Source of the DNA: Bacillota bacterium
Lineage (GTDB): Bacteria > Bacillota > Sulfobacillia > Sulfobacillales > Sulfobacillaceae
Assembly: GCA_021820965.1 (NCBI GenBank)
Contig: JAKACZ010000021.1
Span: 1-64,000 of the forward strand
Length of the DNA: 64,000 nucleotides
Reading direction: 5' to 3'
In this document: positions 43,984 through 52,863 of the stretch, piece after piece
Layout: the number at the start of each line of letters is the position of its first letter
How positions within the stretch are numbered: the first letter of the stretch is position 1
Notes under the pieces: model-generated
What the model was told of the DNA's origin: nothing
Databases searched by the model: none
The model's input: the letters and a program-made list of their open reading frames with translations, nothing else
Made by a program: the position numbers and the translations under genes

Positions 43984-44419
43984 GGCAACGGACAGTCCGG
44001 GATTTTTGCTGTGGCAGGTGACGACGATATGGCAAAGGCGCATCCGCCAAGCCCTGGAGTCGTTTGAGTTGACACACACGCAATTTGTCTTACTCTTTTC
44101 CTGCCATTGGCTGTATCACAAGGCGGGTCGTCCTGGCGTGACCCAAGTCCAACTGGCGCAGCACACCAAGGTGGATGTCAACGTCGCCTCGCAGGTGCTA
44201 AGAACGCTGCAGAAGCGCGGTCTTATCGACCGGACTCCTCATGCAACCGACACCAGGGCAAAGGTTATCACCGTGACCCCGACAGGGATAGACTTAGCGA
44301 CGCGAGCAGTTCGCGCCGTCGAAGCGGCGGATCGTACGTTTTTTTCCCTCTTGGGTGACGCAAGCAAGGACGAAATGATACGGTTGATGTTCCGGTTGTT
44401 GACTGGCGGTTCCGACTAG
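43964..44419 (+). CDS. MarR-family transcriptional regulator
   Basis: The winged helix-turn-helix spans about residues 58-115 (VTQVQLAQHTKVDVNVASQVLRTLQKRGLIDR, then the wing with DTRAKVITVTPTG), flanked by dimer helices. GGAGGGACAGG precedes the ATG. It probably controls its own operon with SRPBCC and EVE, responding to a small aromatic ligand as many family members do. The ligand is not known. Confidence 0.9.
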   Translation: MSSEFTEATDSPGFLLWQVTTIWQRRIRQALESFELTHTQFVLLFSCHWLYHKAGRPGVTQVQLAQHTKVDVNVASQVLRTLQKRGLIDRTPHATDTRAKVITVTPTGIDLATRAVRAVEAADRTFFSLLGDASKDEMIRLMFRLLTGGSD

Positions 44420-44615
44420 GGATCGGGAAAGGAGCTTCGAAACTCGGCTACAAAGGGCTGTGGGAATTAAGAGGTGCAAGGGGGGTCCGTTGGTTTTCGG
44501 CCAATAATAGGCGACTCACAAACCTCGATCTCCTTCCTGTTATGGCCTGCATGAGTCGCCTGCATCGGGACTTCACTGTGTGAATCAAGAACTTGCCGGC
44601 CCAACCGCGGCGTTG

Positions 44616-44643
44616 TTGCGCATATGCCCCCATAAACGCACTA
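44616..44643. repeat. Palindromic site 3
   Basis: TTGCGCATATGCCCCCATAAACGCACTA matches site 1 at about 20 of 27 aligned positions by eye, including the ATGCCCCCAT core. It lies between the MarR gene and the toxin-antitoxin pair. Confidence 0.55.
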
Positions 44644-44660
44644 GAACTTGATGTTAGCAG

Positions 44661-44894
44661 CTACGCCGAGACGTGATGAAATTCGCGCACGTCGACTTCC
44701 ACGCCAGCTTTAGCAGCCTGATCAGCGGCATGGTACACTTCAGCGACCACGCCGTCGTCGAGATAACTCTCCCCACAGTTGGGGCAAATCTGGGCCGGTA
44801 CCCGGCGAAAGACGATGAGGGTTTTGCCTCGCTCCAAGGTGACCGTGGTCTTCCCAGCTTCCGGTGTTCCACTCTTACAAATCACGCAGGTCAT
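44661..44894 (-). CDS. YgiT-type zinc-finger antitoxin
   Basis: The start at 44894 follows AAGGAGG. The 77-residue protein opens MTCVICKSG and has a second pair in CPNCGE, forming the two CxxC zinc site of YgiT/MqsA antitoxins, but lacks their C-terminal helix-turn-helix. Its ATG overlaps the stop of the DUF4258 gene. It probably neutralises that protein. Confidence 0.85.
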   Translation of the reverse strand: MTCVICKSGTPEAGKTTVTLERGKTLIVFRRVPAQICPNCGESYLDDGVVAEVYHAADQAAKAGVEVDVREFHHVSA

Positions 44895-45169
44895 GGTTGC
44901 CTCCTTGAAAAACTCGCATCCCATCGCATCGGATCCGGCTGATAGACGGTAATGACAATGGTCTCCTCATCGTGCAAATTATCCGCGACCACCACATGTA
45001 CGGGACGGTCCTGGTCCCACCCTAGCACCAGGCGACTGGGATACGGCGTGTCTTCCGGGTAACTTTCGATAGTCGTGCCCAACTGAATCACGGACTCCAC
45101 CACGGAGCGCTCGATTTCACGCTCGAACATGCGCTGAAGCGCATGAACACGATACACGAACCGACTCAT
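44891..45169 (-). CDS. DUF4258-type toxin
   Basis: This 92-residue protein matches the pattern of DUF4258 proteins (HALQRMFEREIERSVVESVI, then SRLVLGW, HVVVAD, and TIVITVYQPDP at the end). These are often paired with YgiT antitoxins and are thought to be RNases of the RelE fold. Toxin gene first, antitoxin second, is the usual order for this pair. A CAGGAG site precedes the ATG. Confidence 0.85.
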   Translation of the reverse strand: MSRFVYRVHALQRMFEREIERSVVESVIQLGTTIESYPEDTPYPSRLVLGWDQDRPVHVVVADNLHDEETIVITVYQPDPMRWDASFSRRQP

Positions 45170-45285
45170 ACAAAACTCCTGACAGCCTTTTACTGACTAT
45201 TCTACCATGGATTGTTGGCTCAATTCCGGTGGCAATGCCGGAAGTCTGGACGACTAATCGACGCCATTCCTTGACTATGCGAATC

Positions 45286-45311
45286 ATGCGCTATACGGCC
45301 CTTTAGCGCAT
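45286..45311. repeat. Palindromic site 4
   Basis: A perfect 8-bp dyad (ATGCGCTA / TAGCGCAT) around a 10-base loop that contains GGCCC. It shares the outer arms of site 1. From here to cluster C no gene is seen; a separate 8-bp hairpin lies at 45451-45475. Confidence 0.6.
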
Positions 45312-45602
45312 TAGTGATTGGCTGGTTGTTGGCCAGCAATGCGGGACTCATCGGCTCGACGAGTACTTCCGCTTACCGCAGTTTTTTTGGTTCCGTTACT
45401 CGAACCCCATACCCTCCGTAATGGTCCATGCTGCCGTTTCTAATAAGAAGAAGTAGCGCCAGAATGACGCTACTTCCCACTTCGCAGTTGGTGCTGCTTT
45501 GGGGCGAGCGCTCGCGACGTGATCCCCAGAACTAGTGTACCCGACTCGGACCCACTTCAGTGTGGCGCCATCATGCCACGCCCTGCACCCACCTTCGTAC
45601 TT

Positions 45603-45838
45603 GACGCACCGTAAGTACAGACCTTCATGTCAACAACTTGAGTTCCACTGGACGGACTGTCAGCAACTTTACTTCCCGAGTTTGGAACTGAAGTTGCTGA
45701 CACTTGAAGTCGGGATGGCGTCAGATCGCGGTTTTGCGGGTGCTAATGTGTCAACAGGTTTAGTTCCCCGGACAAGGGAACTAAAGTTGTTGACATTTGA
45801 GAAGCAAAGACAGAAAATTGGAAGTAAAGTTGTTGACA
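45603..45838. repeat. Cluster C: hairpin flank plus six 19-bp motif copies
   Basis: The hairpin GTACTT...AAGTAC opens the block. Reverse copies start at 45628, 45658 and 45749; forward copies start at 45684, 45777 and 45820. The left part matches cluster B and the right part (AAAATTGGAAGTAAAGTTG) matches cluster A. It therefore looks like a left end and a right end brought together. Confidence 0.8.
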
Positions 45839-45839
45839 A

Positions 45840-46052
45840 CTTGTGCTTCCATAACGTCGTCGCCGGGAAAAAAGTTCTGCGCCAATGCCGTCGAATACGC
45901 GCGAACGCCCTGGGACTCCGCATATTGGTCAATTGACGGTAAAAAAAGCTGCAGTAACCTGCCTGGGTTGTCGCGGCATAGTGATGGGTTTCGATCTCGG
46001 TCAAGACTCGCTCCAGTTCCTGAATCGTTTCCTGCTCCGTTATGATAATCAC
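45840..46052 (-). pseudogene. Tyrosine recombinase N-terminal domain fragment
   Basis: AAGGAGG stands at 46054-46060. Downstream the frame reads ITEQETIQELERVLTEIETH and then GYCSFFYRQLT, and after a 1-base shift continues as QYAESQGVRAYSTALAQNFF. This is the SAM-like core-binding domain of tyrosine recombinases. The gene is cut at cluster C, whose last 19-bp copy ends at 45838. Confidence 0.6.
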
Positions 46053-46517
46053 GCCTCCTTCGAAATGGGAGCCGTCCGGCTCACGTTCAGGATCAGGCAT
46101 TATGGAAAAACTTTGCCTATGCTAATGCCGTATTATCGGGCGTTGCTCCGCCAACTTTCCATAACGCGTTTTCTTCCATTATTACCCTCACGTCAGATCT
46201 TACATAAGGGTGACACTCAATTTATGCAAGAACAATGAGTCTCCCCTGTTTACAGACGGCCAAAACTGGTCGTCCACCTCTTGGAGAACCATGGTGGCCG
46301 CCGGAATCCCATGGCAATAACCCAAAAACGTCTCGTCGATCGAATATTCCCCTAGTACGTTCTCTCCGGACACTTGAGCAACGTCCCACATTTTTTGGTC
46401 GATACCTGGCCTATCCCCAGTTTTGTGTTAACAGTCGTCCGAATATTCGCTCAACGCAATTGGGGGCCCCAATGTCGAAGAGAGGAGTCAATACCACGCT
46501 CGTCGAGGAGGACTCCC

Positions 46518-46915
46518 ATGTCCAAACTGCAGTCGATCACCCACTACTTTACCACCCATGGCCGGTTGCGCCCATCCCAACGGAAGACGCTCGCCGCCCT
46601 CGTCTGGGCGCTCATGCGCAAGCCGCTGCTCGGGATTGCCGCCATCGGTCACAGTCTAGCGATGGCCAAGACGGCCAAGGCCAAACACGCCATCAAACGC
46701 GTGGACCGCTTTGTGGGCAACGCCCGGATCGATCTGGAGGTCGCCTGCTGCGACCTGATTCAGACCGTCATTGGATCCGCACGCCAGGTCTATCTCACCC
46801 TGGATTGGACCGATCCGAAAACCAAAGACGGCAAGTTTCAAAGTTTCAAATCCTAAGTATTAATGTGCGCGCCCATGGGCGCGCGATCCCGTCCGACCGG
46901 CAGGTCGCACGGGCG
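46518..46915 (+). pseudogene. IS4-type transposase, N-terminal part, broken by an 8-base duplication
   Basis: The ATG follows GAGGACTCCC. The protein (QRKTLAALVWALMRKPLLG and LTLDWTDPKTKDGKFQ) carries the first DDE aspartate in TLDWTD. At about 46833-46850 the word AGTTTCAA is present twice in a row, which shifts the frame into a stop. Beyond it the sense resumes as ILSINVRAHGRAIP. Confidence 0.75.
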
Positions 46916-47360
46916 TGCTGGCCCTGAAGGGCCAGCGGACAATCACCGCAAACCTGCGGCGCATGGCATGGAAAGCCGATCGAGCCATCGCGTTGGTGAT
47001 GCAAGCGCCCTAACGGCATCCGATCCGAATGCCGCCCATGACTTGTAAAAGCCGGTCACGCGTGACTGACTAGCGGCGCTTTGTGGACAGGTCGCCGATG
47101 TCGCGTCGGCTGCTACGCGGACCCGAGGTTGGCGCTCCCCAGTTCGGTTCACAGGAAGGTTCGGCCAAGTGTCACAAGTTCACGACAATAACTTTGCCGA
47201 GGACCTGACCATTCAGGATCCCGACGGCACGATAAGCCCCGGATAGTTTGTTTACTGACTATTCTATCATACCGACGCTCACCCTCAATGGGCTCACACA
47301 GCGAATAACGTGCCACCCGACCCGATAGCCCACCAAGCGTCCCCTTCCCTCCGGCTGTCA

Positions 47361-47403
47361 CCGTACTTTCTGCACCGTAAGTACAGACCGTCGTGTCAAC
47401 AAC
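47361..47403. repeat. Cluster D: isolated hairpin flank with truncated motif
   Basis: GTACTT, ten bases, AAGTAC, then CAGACCGTC and TGTCAACAAC before the match to clusters B and C is lost. The break falls within the 19-bp motif, just ahead of the acetyltransferase gene. Confidence 0.65.
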
Positions 47404-47492
47404 GACGAGAAAATGTGGCGCGATACCGAGCATTCATGTATGCTCTTACTCAAATCATCGGGGCTCATGGTGTACGCAGGGGAGAAAAGGCG

Positions 47493-47954
47493 ATGACGTT
47501 CCGGTTTCTCGACGACTTCGATTATATTCCGGGGTACGAGGTGGATTTGCTAATCGATCGTCACGTGCCCGATGACCCCGCCAAAGGCTGGGTGCCGGCG
47601 TACAAATATCATGTCGCCCTGCACAATTCCTCGACCATCGTTGGCCGAATTGACTTACGAATTGGAGATCAAGAAAGTTTGTACTATGTCGGTCACATCG
47701 GTTTTGCGATCCAAGAAGCGTATCGCGGTCGACACTTTGCCGCCCAAGCATGCCAGCTTCTGAAACCCCTGGCATTGGCCCACGAAATGACTGCCCTATC
47801 TATCACGTGTAGTCCCACCAACAAACCCTCCCGCAAGACCTGTGAGTATGTTGGGGCCACACTAAAATCCATTGTTACCCTGCCGACCCATCACGGTCTC
47901 TTTCAGCGCGGCGAACGCCAATTATGCGTTTACGAATGGATTCTAGCACCGTAA
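47493..47954 (+). CDS. GNAT-family acetyltransferase
   Basis: The ATG at 47493 follows GGGGAG. The acetyl-CoA site is visible as GHIGFAIQEAYRGRHFAAQA (about residues 67-86), with a later CSPTNKPSRKTCEYVGA block typical of GNAT enzymes. The substrate is unknown. A longer frame runs upstream through the repeat but has no ribosome site. Confidence 0.85.
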   Translation: MTFRFLDDFDYIPGYEVDLLIDRHVPDDPAKGWVPAYKYHVALHNSSTIVGRIDLRIGDQESLYYVGHIGFAIQEAYRGRHFAAQACQLLKPLALAHEMTALSITCSPTNKPSRKTCEYVGATLKSIVTLPTHHGLFQRGERQLCVYEWILAP

Positions 47955-48125
47955 CAGTTTTACCTCAGCTTCTCCGTATGGTCAGTACACAACGATCCCA
48001 GAGCTTCTCGACCATGCGCTTAAGCAACGCCGGGCCCCAATCCTTGCCCACGGCAGCGCTCTTCGGTCCCCCAAAATAGGTGTCATCGTAGCTAGCGGCT
48101 CTGGCGGGCACCGACGGCCGTCTGG

Positions 48126-49523
48126 CTAGTCGAATCCGATGGTCTCCCGGTGGCGCTGCTTTCCCGCCCACGCTGCTTTCAGCCAGGACGTCCGCCCCCC
48201 ATAGATCATCGTCTTGACCTGCCCGTCCTTGCGATGGAAGTGAACCAACTCACCCTCAGAACCGAAACTCTGAGCGGCGTTAATCCGGAATGTGCCGTCT
48301 TCCACGTATTCCAGCTTGTCCGAATTGGCAAACGGCTCCCACTCATCCGGATTGGCCGCCACCAGATGGTCGAGCATGGCCGCGATGGCGGTAGTGCCCC
48401 ACAAGTCCTCATAGATCCCTTCCCAGGGCATGAGGTGGTCGCGGCTCCCCTCCCCCGCGTCGTGCTCTTGGAAGTAGCTGATGATGTGGTAGACGCCGGT
48501 GACGAGCCGGTCGGCGGGTCCGTCGATCGCATTGGTCAAGGCCACCACCACCAGCCCGTCCTCAGGGTCGCCCATGCTTTGGGTGATGAATCCGGGGAAG
48601 CCGCCGCTGTGCCCGAACATGGTGCGCTTCCCGTATTCGCGGATCATCAGGCCGAGGCCATATTCCAGCCCGTACCGTTCGCCTCCCTGCTTGGCTGGCC
48701 AATGGGGACGCTGCATTTCCTTCTTGGATTCGTCCAGGAGCAATTGGTCCGACCCGACCATGTGAGCGGTAAAGTAGGTGCAAAGATCCCGAGCCGTCGA
48801 GCAGAATCCCGTGGCGGGCGACATCGCACGGGTGTCAATGTGTGGAATGGGTTTTCGCGTCTTATTCTCCTGACGGGAATACCCGGTGGCAGAGGGCTGG
48901 CCGCAGTCAGGCTGATATTCCGGAAACGTACTCTTCAGACCCAGAGGGTTGACAGTGCGCTCTACGACAAAATCGTTGTAGGCACGGCCTGAGGCGGATT
49001 CGATAATAAGTCCCAGCAAGGTATAGCCGTAATTACTGTATTTCATCCGGGTATTGTTGTCCAGAATCAGAGCCGTTTCGCTAATTTCTCGGCGAAACCG
49101 TTCGGCATCGGGAAAGGGGCGTTCCAACTGCCAATAGTCCGCGTTGAGGCCATCCCGAATGACGCCGGCTCCCTGTGAAAGCAACTGGCGCACCGTCACC
49201 CGACCCCACCGTTCGTCCGGATGGCCTTTGAGCCAGGGGAGATAGTCGGCAGCGTAATCATCAATGCGGAGCAAGCCTTCTTCGGCCAGCTGCATAATCG
49301 CCGTTGCGGTAAACGTCTTGGAGTGCGATGCAATCCGAAACACATGGTCCGGAGTCAGTTTAATCCCACGTTCGACGTCAGCCATGCCGTATGCTTCGTT
49401 GAGCAATAATTTGCCTTGGTGAGCGATGGCCACAACAAATCCGGGTAAGTGGCTCCGTTCGTACCGTTCCGTCAGCCACGATTTAATAAACCGAATAGCA
49501 TGGTCAAGTGCTTGGCGATCCAC
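48126..49523 (-). CDS. Beta-lactamase-related serine hydrolase
   Basis: The GTG at 49523 is chosen because GGGGGAGG lies 8 bases before it. The SxxK motif is in ASHSKTFTATA, the YxN motif in KYSNYGYTLLG, and HSGGFPG serves as the third motif. This is the class C / DD-peptidase / esterase fold. There is no signal peptide, so a cytoplasmic esterase or peptidase is more likely than a true beta-lactamase. A C-terminal domain of about 120 residues follows the catalytic part. Confidence 0.85.
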   Translation of the reverse strand: MDRQALDHAIRFIKSWLTERYERSHLPGFVVAIAHQGKLLLNEAYGMADVERGIKLTPDHVFRIASHSKTFTATAIMQLAEEGLLRIDDYAADYLPWLKGHPDERWGRVTVRQLLSQGAGVIRDGLNADYWQLERPFPDAERFRREISETALILDNNTRMKYSNYGYTLLGLIIESASGRAYNDFVVERTVNPLGLKSTFPEYQPDCGQPSATGYSRQENKTRKPIPHIDTRAMSPATGFCSTARDLCTYFTAHMVGSDQLLLDESKKEMQRPHWPAKQGGERYGLEYGLGLMIREYGKRTMFGHSGGFPGFITQSMGDPEDGLVVVALTNAIDGPADRLVTGVYHIISYFQEHDAGEGSRDHLMPWEGIYEDLWGTTAIAAMLDHLVAANPDEWEPFANSDKLEYVEDGTFRINAAQSFGSEGELVHFHRKDGQVKTMIYGGRTSWLKAAWAGKQRHRETIGFD

Positions 49524-49583
49524 CAGTATGTCCTCCCCCATCATACGATCATGAGTCTGCAGAACCACGCGATTCACCGTTTC

Positions 49584-49904
49584 TCAGTGCCCATTGACCA
49601 TGGCTATCGTGCATCGCGAGACGCAGACTAGCCGGCCCTCTTCGTCGGTGATGCGGATATCCCATACGGAGGTTGTTGGGCCCTTGTGCAGCGGTATTGC
49701 GGTGGCCGTCACGGTACTGTCGCGTTTGGCCCGAACGTGGTTGGCGTTAATCTCGATTCCCATGGCGCTTTGAGTTTCCTGATTGATGTTGAGCCATGTG
49801 CCGACGCTGACGCACGATTCCGCCAAAACTACCGAGACTCCGCCATGGAGCAGCCCAAGCGGCTGGCGGGCGGCGTCCGCTCTAACAGTCCCGGCCGCTC
49901 CGTC
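49584..49904 (-). pseudogene. PaaI-type hotdog thioesterase, missing its N-terminus
   Basis: The frame gives RQPLGLLHGGVSVVLAESC, then the second half of a hotdog fold through VSRCTIAMVNGH. The HGG motif of PaaI thioesterases is intact. Upstream, the frame runs into sequence that belongs to a serine recombinase fragment, so the first strand and helix have been replaced. Confidence 0.65.
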
Positions 49905-50025
49905 GTGCTTCCGGACAGGACATCACGAAAGATTTTCTCACAACCAACCTGGTGGAGCGCGTCCTCCTGAGCGCCAGGGTCTGATCGGCGGTGGAGACCC
50001 GCGCGTATCCGATGAGCATCGTCAT
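49890..50025 (-). pseudogene. Serine recombinase N-terminal fragment
   Basis: GGAGGGGG precedes ATG 50025. The start MLIGYARVSTADQTLAL carries the catalytic Ser of resolvases and invertases. A 1-base shift near 49975 then gives EDALHQVGCEKIFRDVLSGS and TTERPGL before the match is lost at the thioesterase junction. Confidence 0.75.
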
Positions 50026-50316
50026 GCCCCCTCCTGCAACGCCATAGTCCCCGTCCATATTGTCCCACAAACGGGGGAACCTGCCTACAAATAAGACATT
50101 GATTGTAGGACGACTTTTGGCACGGATTTTTCCGGGCAATCGGCCGTCAGAACGGCCCCGCTAGGATAGTCCCAAAAACCCTCGTTTGTGACACGCGACT
50201 ACGCCACGTTGTCGGGAAAACCCGGATGGCACGTGGACCTCATGCACGGTCAGGGTTGCATATAACATGAGCGCCCCTCATAATGGAAAAAAAACCCAAC
50301 TAAGGAGGGTCTCACC

Positions 50317-51036
50317 ATGATTCGGATTCTTTGGCGTTGGTTCGGGGTACTGATGGCAGCACTAACCCTGGGATTAGGTGTTCCCGTGATAATGGGCGGG
50401 ATGGCGTGGGCCGCGGCCGTGCCGACGATCATACCAACCTCGACCGCACCCGCAACCGCACCAACCCCCGCGACGACGACCTACACGTTCGATCAAACCC
50501 AAATTGCCTCGTATGGTCCGATATCGTATTGCACCACCTATAAATGCTACACCGATACCACGGGCTATTATCGCTATGGTGGGCAGGCTTATGGCTATCT
50601 GGATGGCGTCATTGCTTATGGGGGACCGAGTACCGGTCAGGCTTTTTACCATATCGCATGGGAGCATCTTAACCTGTGGACCAATATGACGACTCCCTAC
50701 CCCCAGAGCGCCACCAGCTATTTGGCCGACGAACTACTCCTTAACGGAGCCACCAAACCAGATCCGGGAACGACCTACAAGGCGCAATTTACCGGATATT
50801 TTACCAACGTGACCGATCCTTCTGAATGGGTCGAGGTTAAGCTTATCTACCTTAACAATCCGGATGATGGGTATGCCAAAGGCGTAATTACGATGTTCCC
50901 GACCGCGATCGACTCCCACGAAACCCTGGTTCAAGATGAATATTACAACCCCAACAATAATACCTACCCCTACGAGACACAGTTTCCTGCATGGGTGGAA
51001 AGCGATGCGGAGTGGTACGGTACGAGCCAACCCTAA
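50317..51036 (+). CDS. Secreted protein of unknown function
   Basis: AAGGAGGG precedes the ATG. A signal peptide (about residues 1-33, ending MAWAAA) is followed by a Thr/Pro/Ala-rich linker and a domain rich in Tyr, Thr and Asn with a Cys pair (YCTTYKCYT). The composition suits an exported beta-sheet protein in acid. No family is recognised. A hairpin follows 17 bases after its stop. Confidence 0.75.
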   Translation: MIRILWRWFGVLMAALTLGLGVPVIMGGMAWAAAVPTIIPTSTAPATAPTPATTTYTFDQTQIASYGPISYCTTYKCYTDTTGYYRYGGQAYGYLDGVIAYGGPSTGQAFYHIAWEHLNLWTNMTTPYPQSATSYLADELLLNGATKPDPGTTYKAQFTGYFTNVTDPSEWVEVKLIYLNNPDDGYAKGVITMFPTAIDSHETLVQDEYYNPNNNTYPYETQFPAWVESDAEWYGTSQP

Positions 51037-51053
51037 AAAGTCGGCGAAACTCC

Positions 51054-51090
51054 AGAAGCCTCCTTTACCCAGGGGGCTTCTCTTGTTGTG
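51054..51090 (+). terminator. Probable terminator between convergent genes
   Basis: Arms 51054-51063 and 51072-51081 form a 10-bp stem with one G-T pair, followed by CTTGTTGT. The T tract is weak. It overlaps the end of the convergent reverse-strand gene. Confidence 0.5.
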
Positions 51091-51433
51091 TCAGCATCTC
51101 CCTAATCTCGGGCAACTGGGTATGAATAGTATCATTCACCAGATCGTCCCCCGCACGATAGTTAAACAGGACGAGGTATAGATAATTCAAGGCCTCCATT
51201 TGGGTACTGATATAGTCCAGCCACTCGACACCACTGGCGAAATAGTATGGGACTGAATCCCGGGGCTGGTCCATCCAGTCTTGGAGCGTGGCGAGATCCC
51301 GGACAATAAATCCTAATAGATTATCCGCCACTTCGGCCAGGTGGGGTCGCTGATGCCGCACCCGTTGAATATCCTCCTGCACATGCGAGAGTTTCCGAAG
51401 GGCGCCCGTGAAGGGCGAATAGGGATAGGACAT
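51065..51433 (-). CDS. Small helical protein of unknown function
   Basis: This 122-residue, probably all-helical protein opens MSYPYSPFTGALRKLSHVQEDI... and is rich in Leu, Asp and Gln, with no membrane segment. GGAGGAGG lies 9 bases before the ATG. It may be a cytoplasmic adaptor; nothing more can be said. Confidence 0.65.
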   Translation of the reverse strand: MSYPYSPFTGALRKLSHVQEDIQRVRHQRPHLAEVADNLLGFIVRDLATLQDWMDQPRDSVPYYFASGVEWLDYISTQMEALNYLYLVLFNYRAGDDLVNDTIHTQLPEIREMLTQQEKPPG

Positions 51434-51953
51434 GGGGTTTTGCCTCCTCCTAGCCTTTAGTTATTCCGGTGTCGGGCATAGATATGCCAGTAGCCCAACG
51501 AAATCCCTCTCGGTGTGCTGGAACCTTTAGGAGGACATTTGCCCACGTAATGGCCATGGCTTCCAGTCGCGCTTCCCAGTGGCCGATCAGCTCGGTTAAC
51601 TGAGGCGGTATCCGCCGGGCTCCCCGGGAGGCTTACCTAACCTACCAAGTATATAATAGGGCGGAACAAATTCAATCGACCACAAGCATCGCGGCTCCCC
51701 TCGACACCTACATTGAAACGCGCCTCGTTTGACGACCGCAGAGTTTCAGGGGTTGCCATACGTGGCGTTCCTAGCTCAGCCGCGCAAATGCAGCACGCCC
51801 AGACCACTATCCGTACATTGATCGCTCGGCAGCAGGGTGTTACACCCAACTCGGCAGCGGCCTCGAAAGACGCATCCCTCACTCCGAACATCGGGTGTGG
51901 TACGTCAACCCGCGTAACGGGGAGTTATGCGGCCCCGACTTCCGGTGCCACGG
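51434..51953. other. Stretch without a supported gene
   Basis: Only frames without start signals are open. The area borders a topoisomerase III remnant and may be part of the same decayed element. Confidence 0.35.
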
Positions 51954-52560
51954 TCACCAGTTGCTGTCCTTTGGCCGTTGGTTGCAGGGTTTCTTTTTCC
52001 GTTCCACATACTGCCGGCGCAAGAGCACTTCGACGATTCGGGCCCGGGTCGCCAGCGTCTCGAGTCCATGTTTTTCCGTCAGACCCAGCAAACTCGAATC
52101 GGCGATCCGCGCGGGGGCTTTGGTTTCCTCCGTCGCGATTTCTGCGGCCTGGACGGTCACCGCCCGTCCTGCCTGGCCGGCAGGGGCGCGGTCATCAAGC
52201 GTTGACAGATGAGATCGTAAATCTTCGCCAAAGATTCCGGCAGTCCCGTGGTCGGCGTCTGTGCCGTCGGGATGATGGCGTAGTAGCCAGCCTCGGCCAC
52301 CTTCGCATTGTGGATCAAACGGCCCACGGCCATGGGCCGCGGTAAGGCCTCGATGAGCGGTTCATGGTCTTTCAAGATGCTGAGGCCCTTCATACGCTCG
52401 TCCAACGCGCCCGCGATGTCATGAGTGAATAGCAACTCTCCGTCCGAGGGTAACTGGTCAAGTGCTGATCGTACAGCGATTGGGCCGTATCGAGGACGTG
52501 GTGGACCGTCAGGCCGTACCGGCTCATGTCAGCGTAGGACAACGGCGCTCTAAATGGGGC
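51954..52560 (-). pseudogene. Topoisomerase III fragment, frameshifted
   Basis: Reading down from about 52560 in successive frames gives LDTAQSLYDQHLTSYPRT, then NAKVAEAGYYAIIPTAQTP with KIYDLICQRLMTA, then ARIADSSLLGLTEKHGLETL with ATRARIVEVLLRRQYVE. These are the conserved blocks of the TopB C-terminal half. The catalytic N-terminal domain is absent. TopB genes of this kind are common on plasmids and conjugative elements. Confidence 0.75.
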
Positions 52561-52599
52561 CCTCAAAGCAGAAGGACTGGAAGGCGATTCAAACGTGCG

Positions 52600-52632
52600 A
52601 AGGCTACCCCATTTGTGCCGTGGGGTAGCCTT
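52600..52632. terminator. 12-bp perfect hairpin
   Basis: Arms 52600-52611 and 52621-52632 pair without mismatch around a 9-base loop. The T run after it is very short, so it is a hairpin of unproven role; it could end transcripts from either side. Confidence 0.45.
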
Positions 52633-52863
52633 TGATCTATGATCCAGACGAGTTCATGAGAGTTCCTCTCACAACCAGAGCATGATGTTTGGGGTACCGC
52701 TAGGAATATCTTGCGTTACAATCTGTCGCGGCGAGTAGCAGTAGGGAGCCGCTTAATCAGGCACGATAAATAACCGGAGGTGAACACCAAGACACGAAGG
52801 TGTCATCTTAGCCGCTCGCCGCCCACCATTGCAACCTTGGGAAAATGGAGGAGTGGGTCACCG

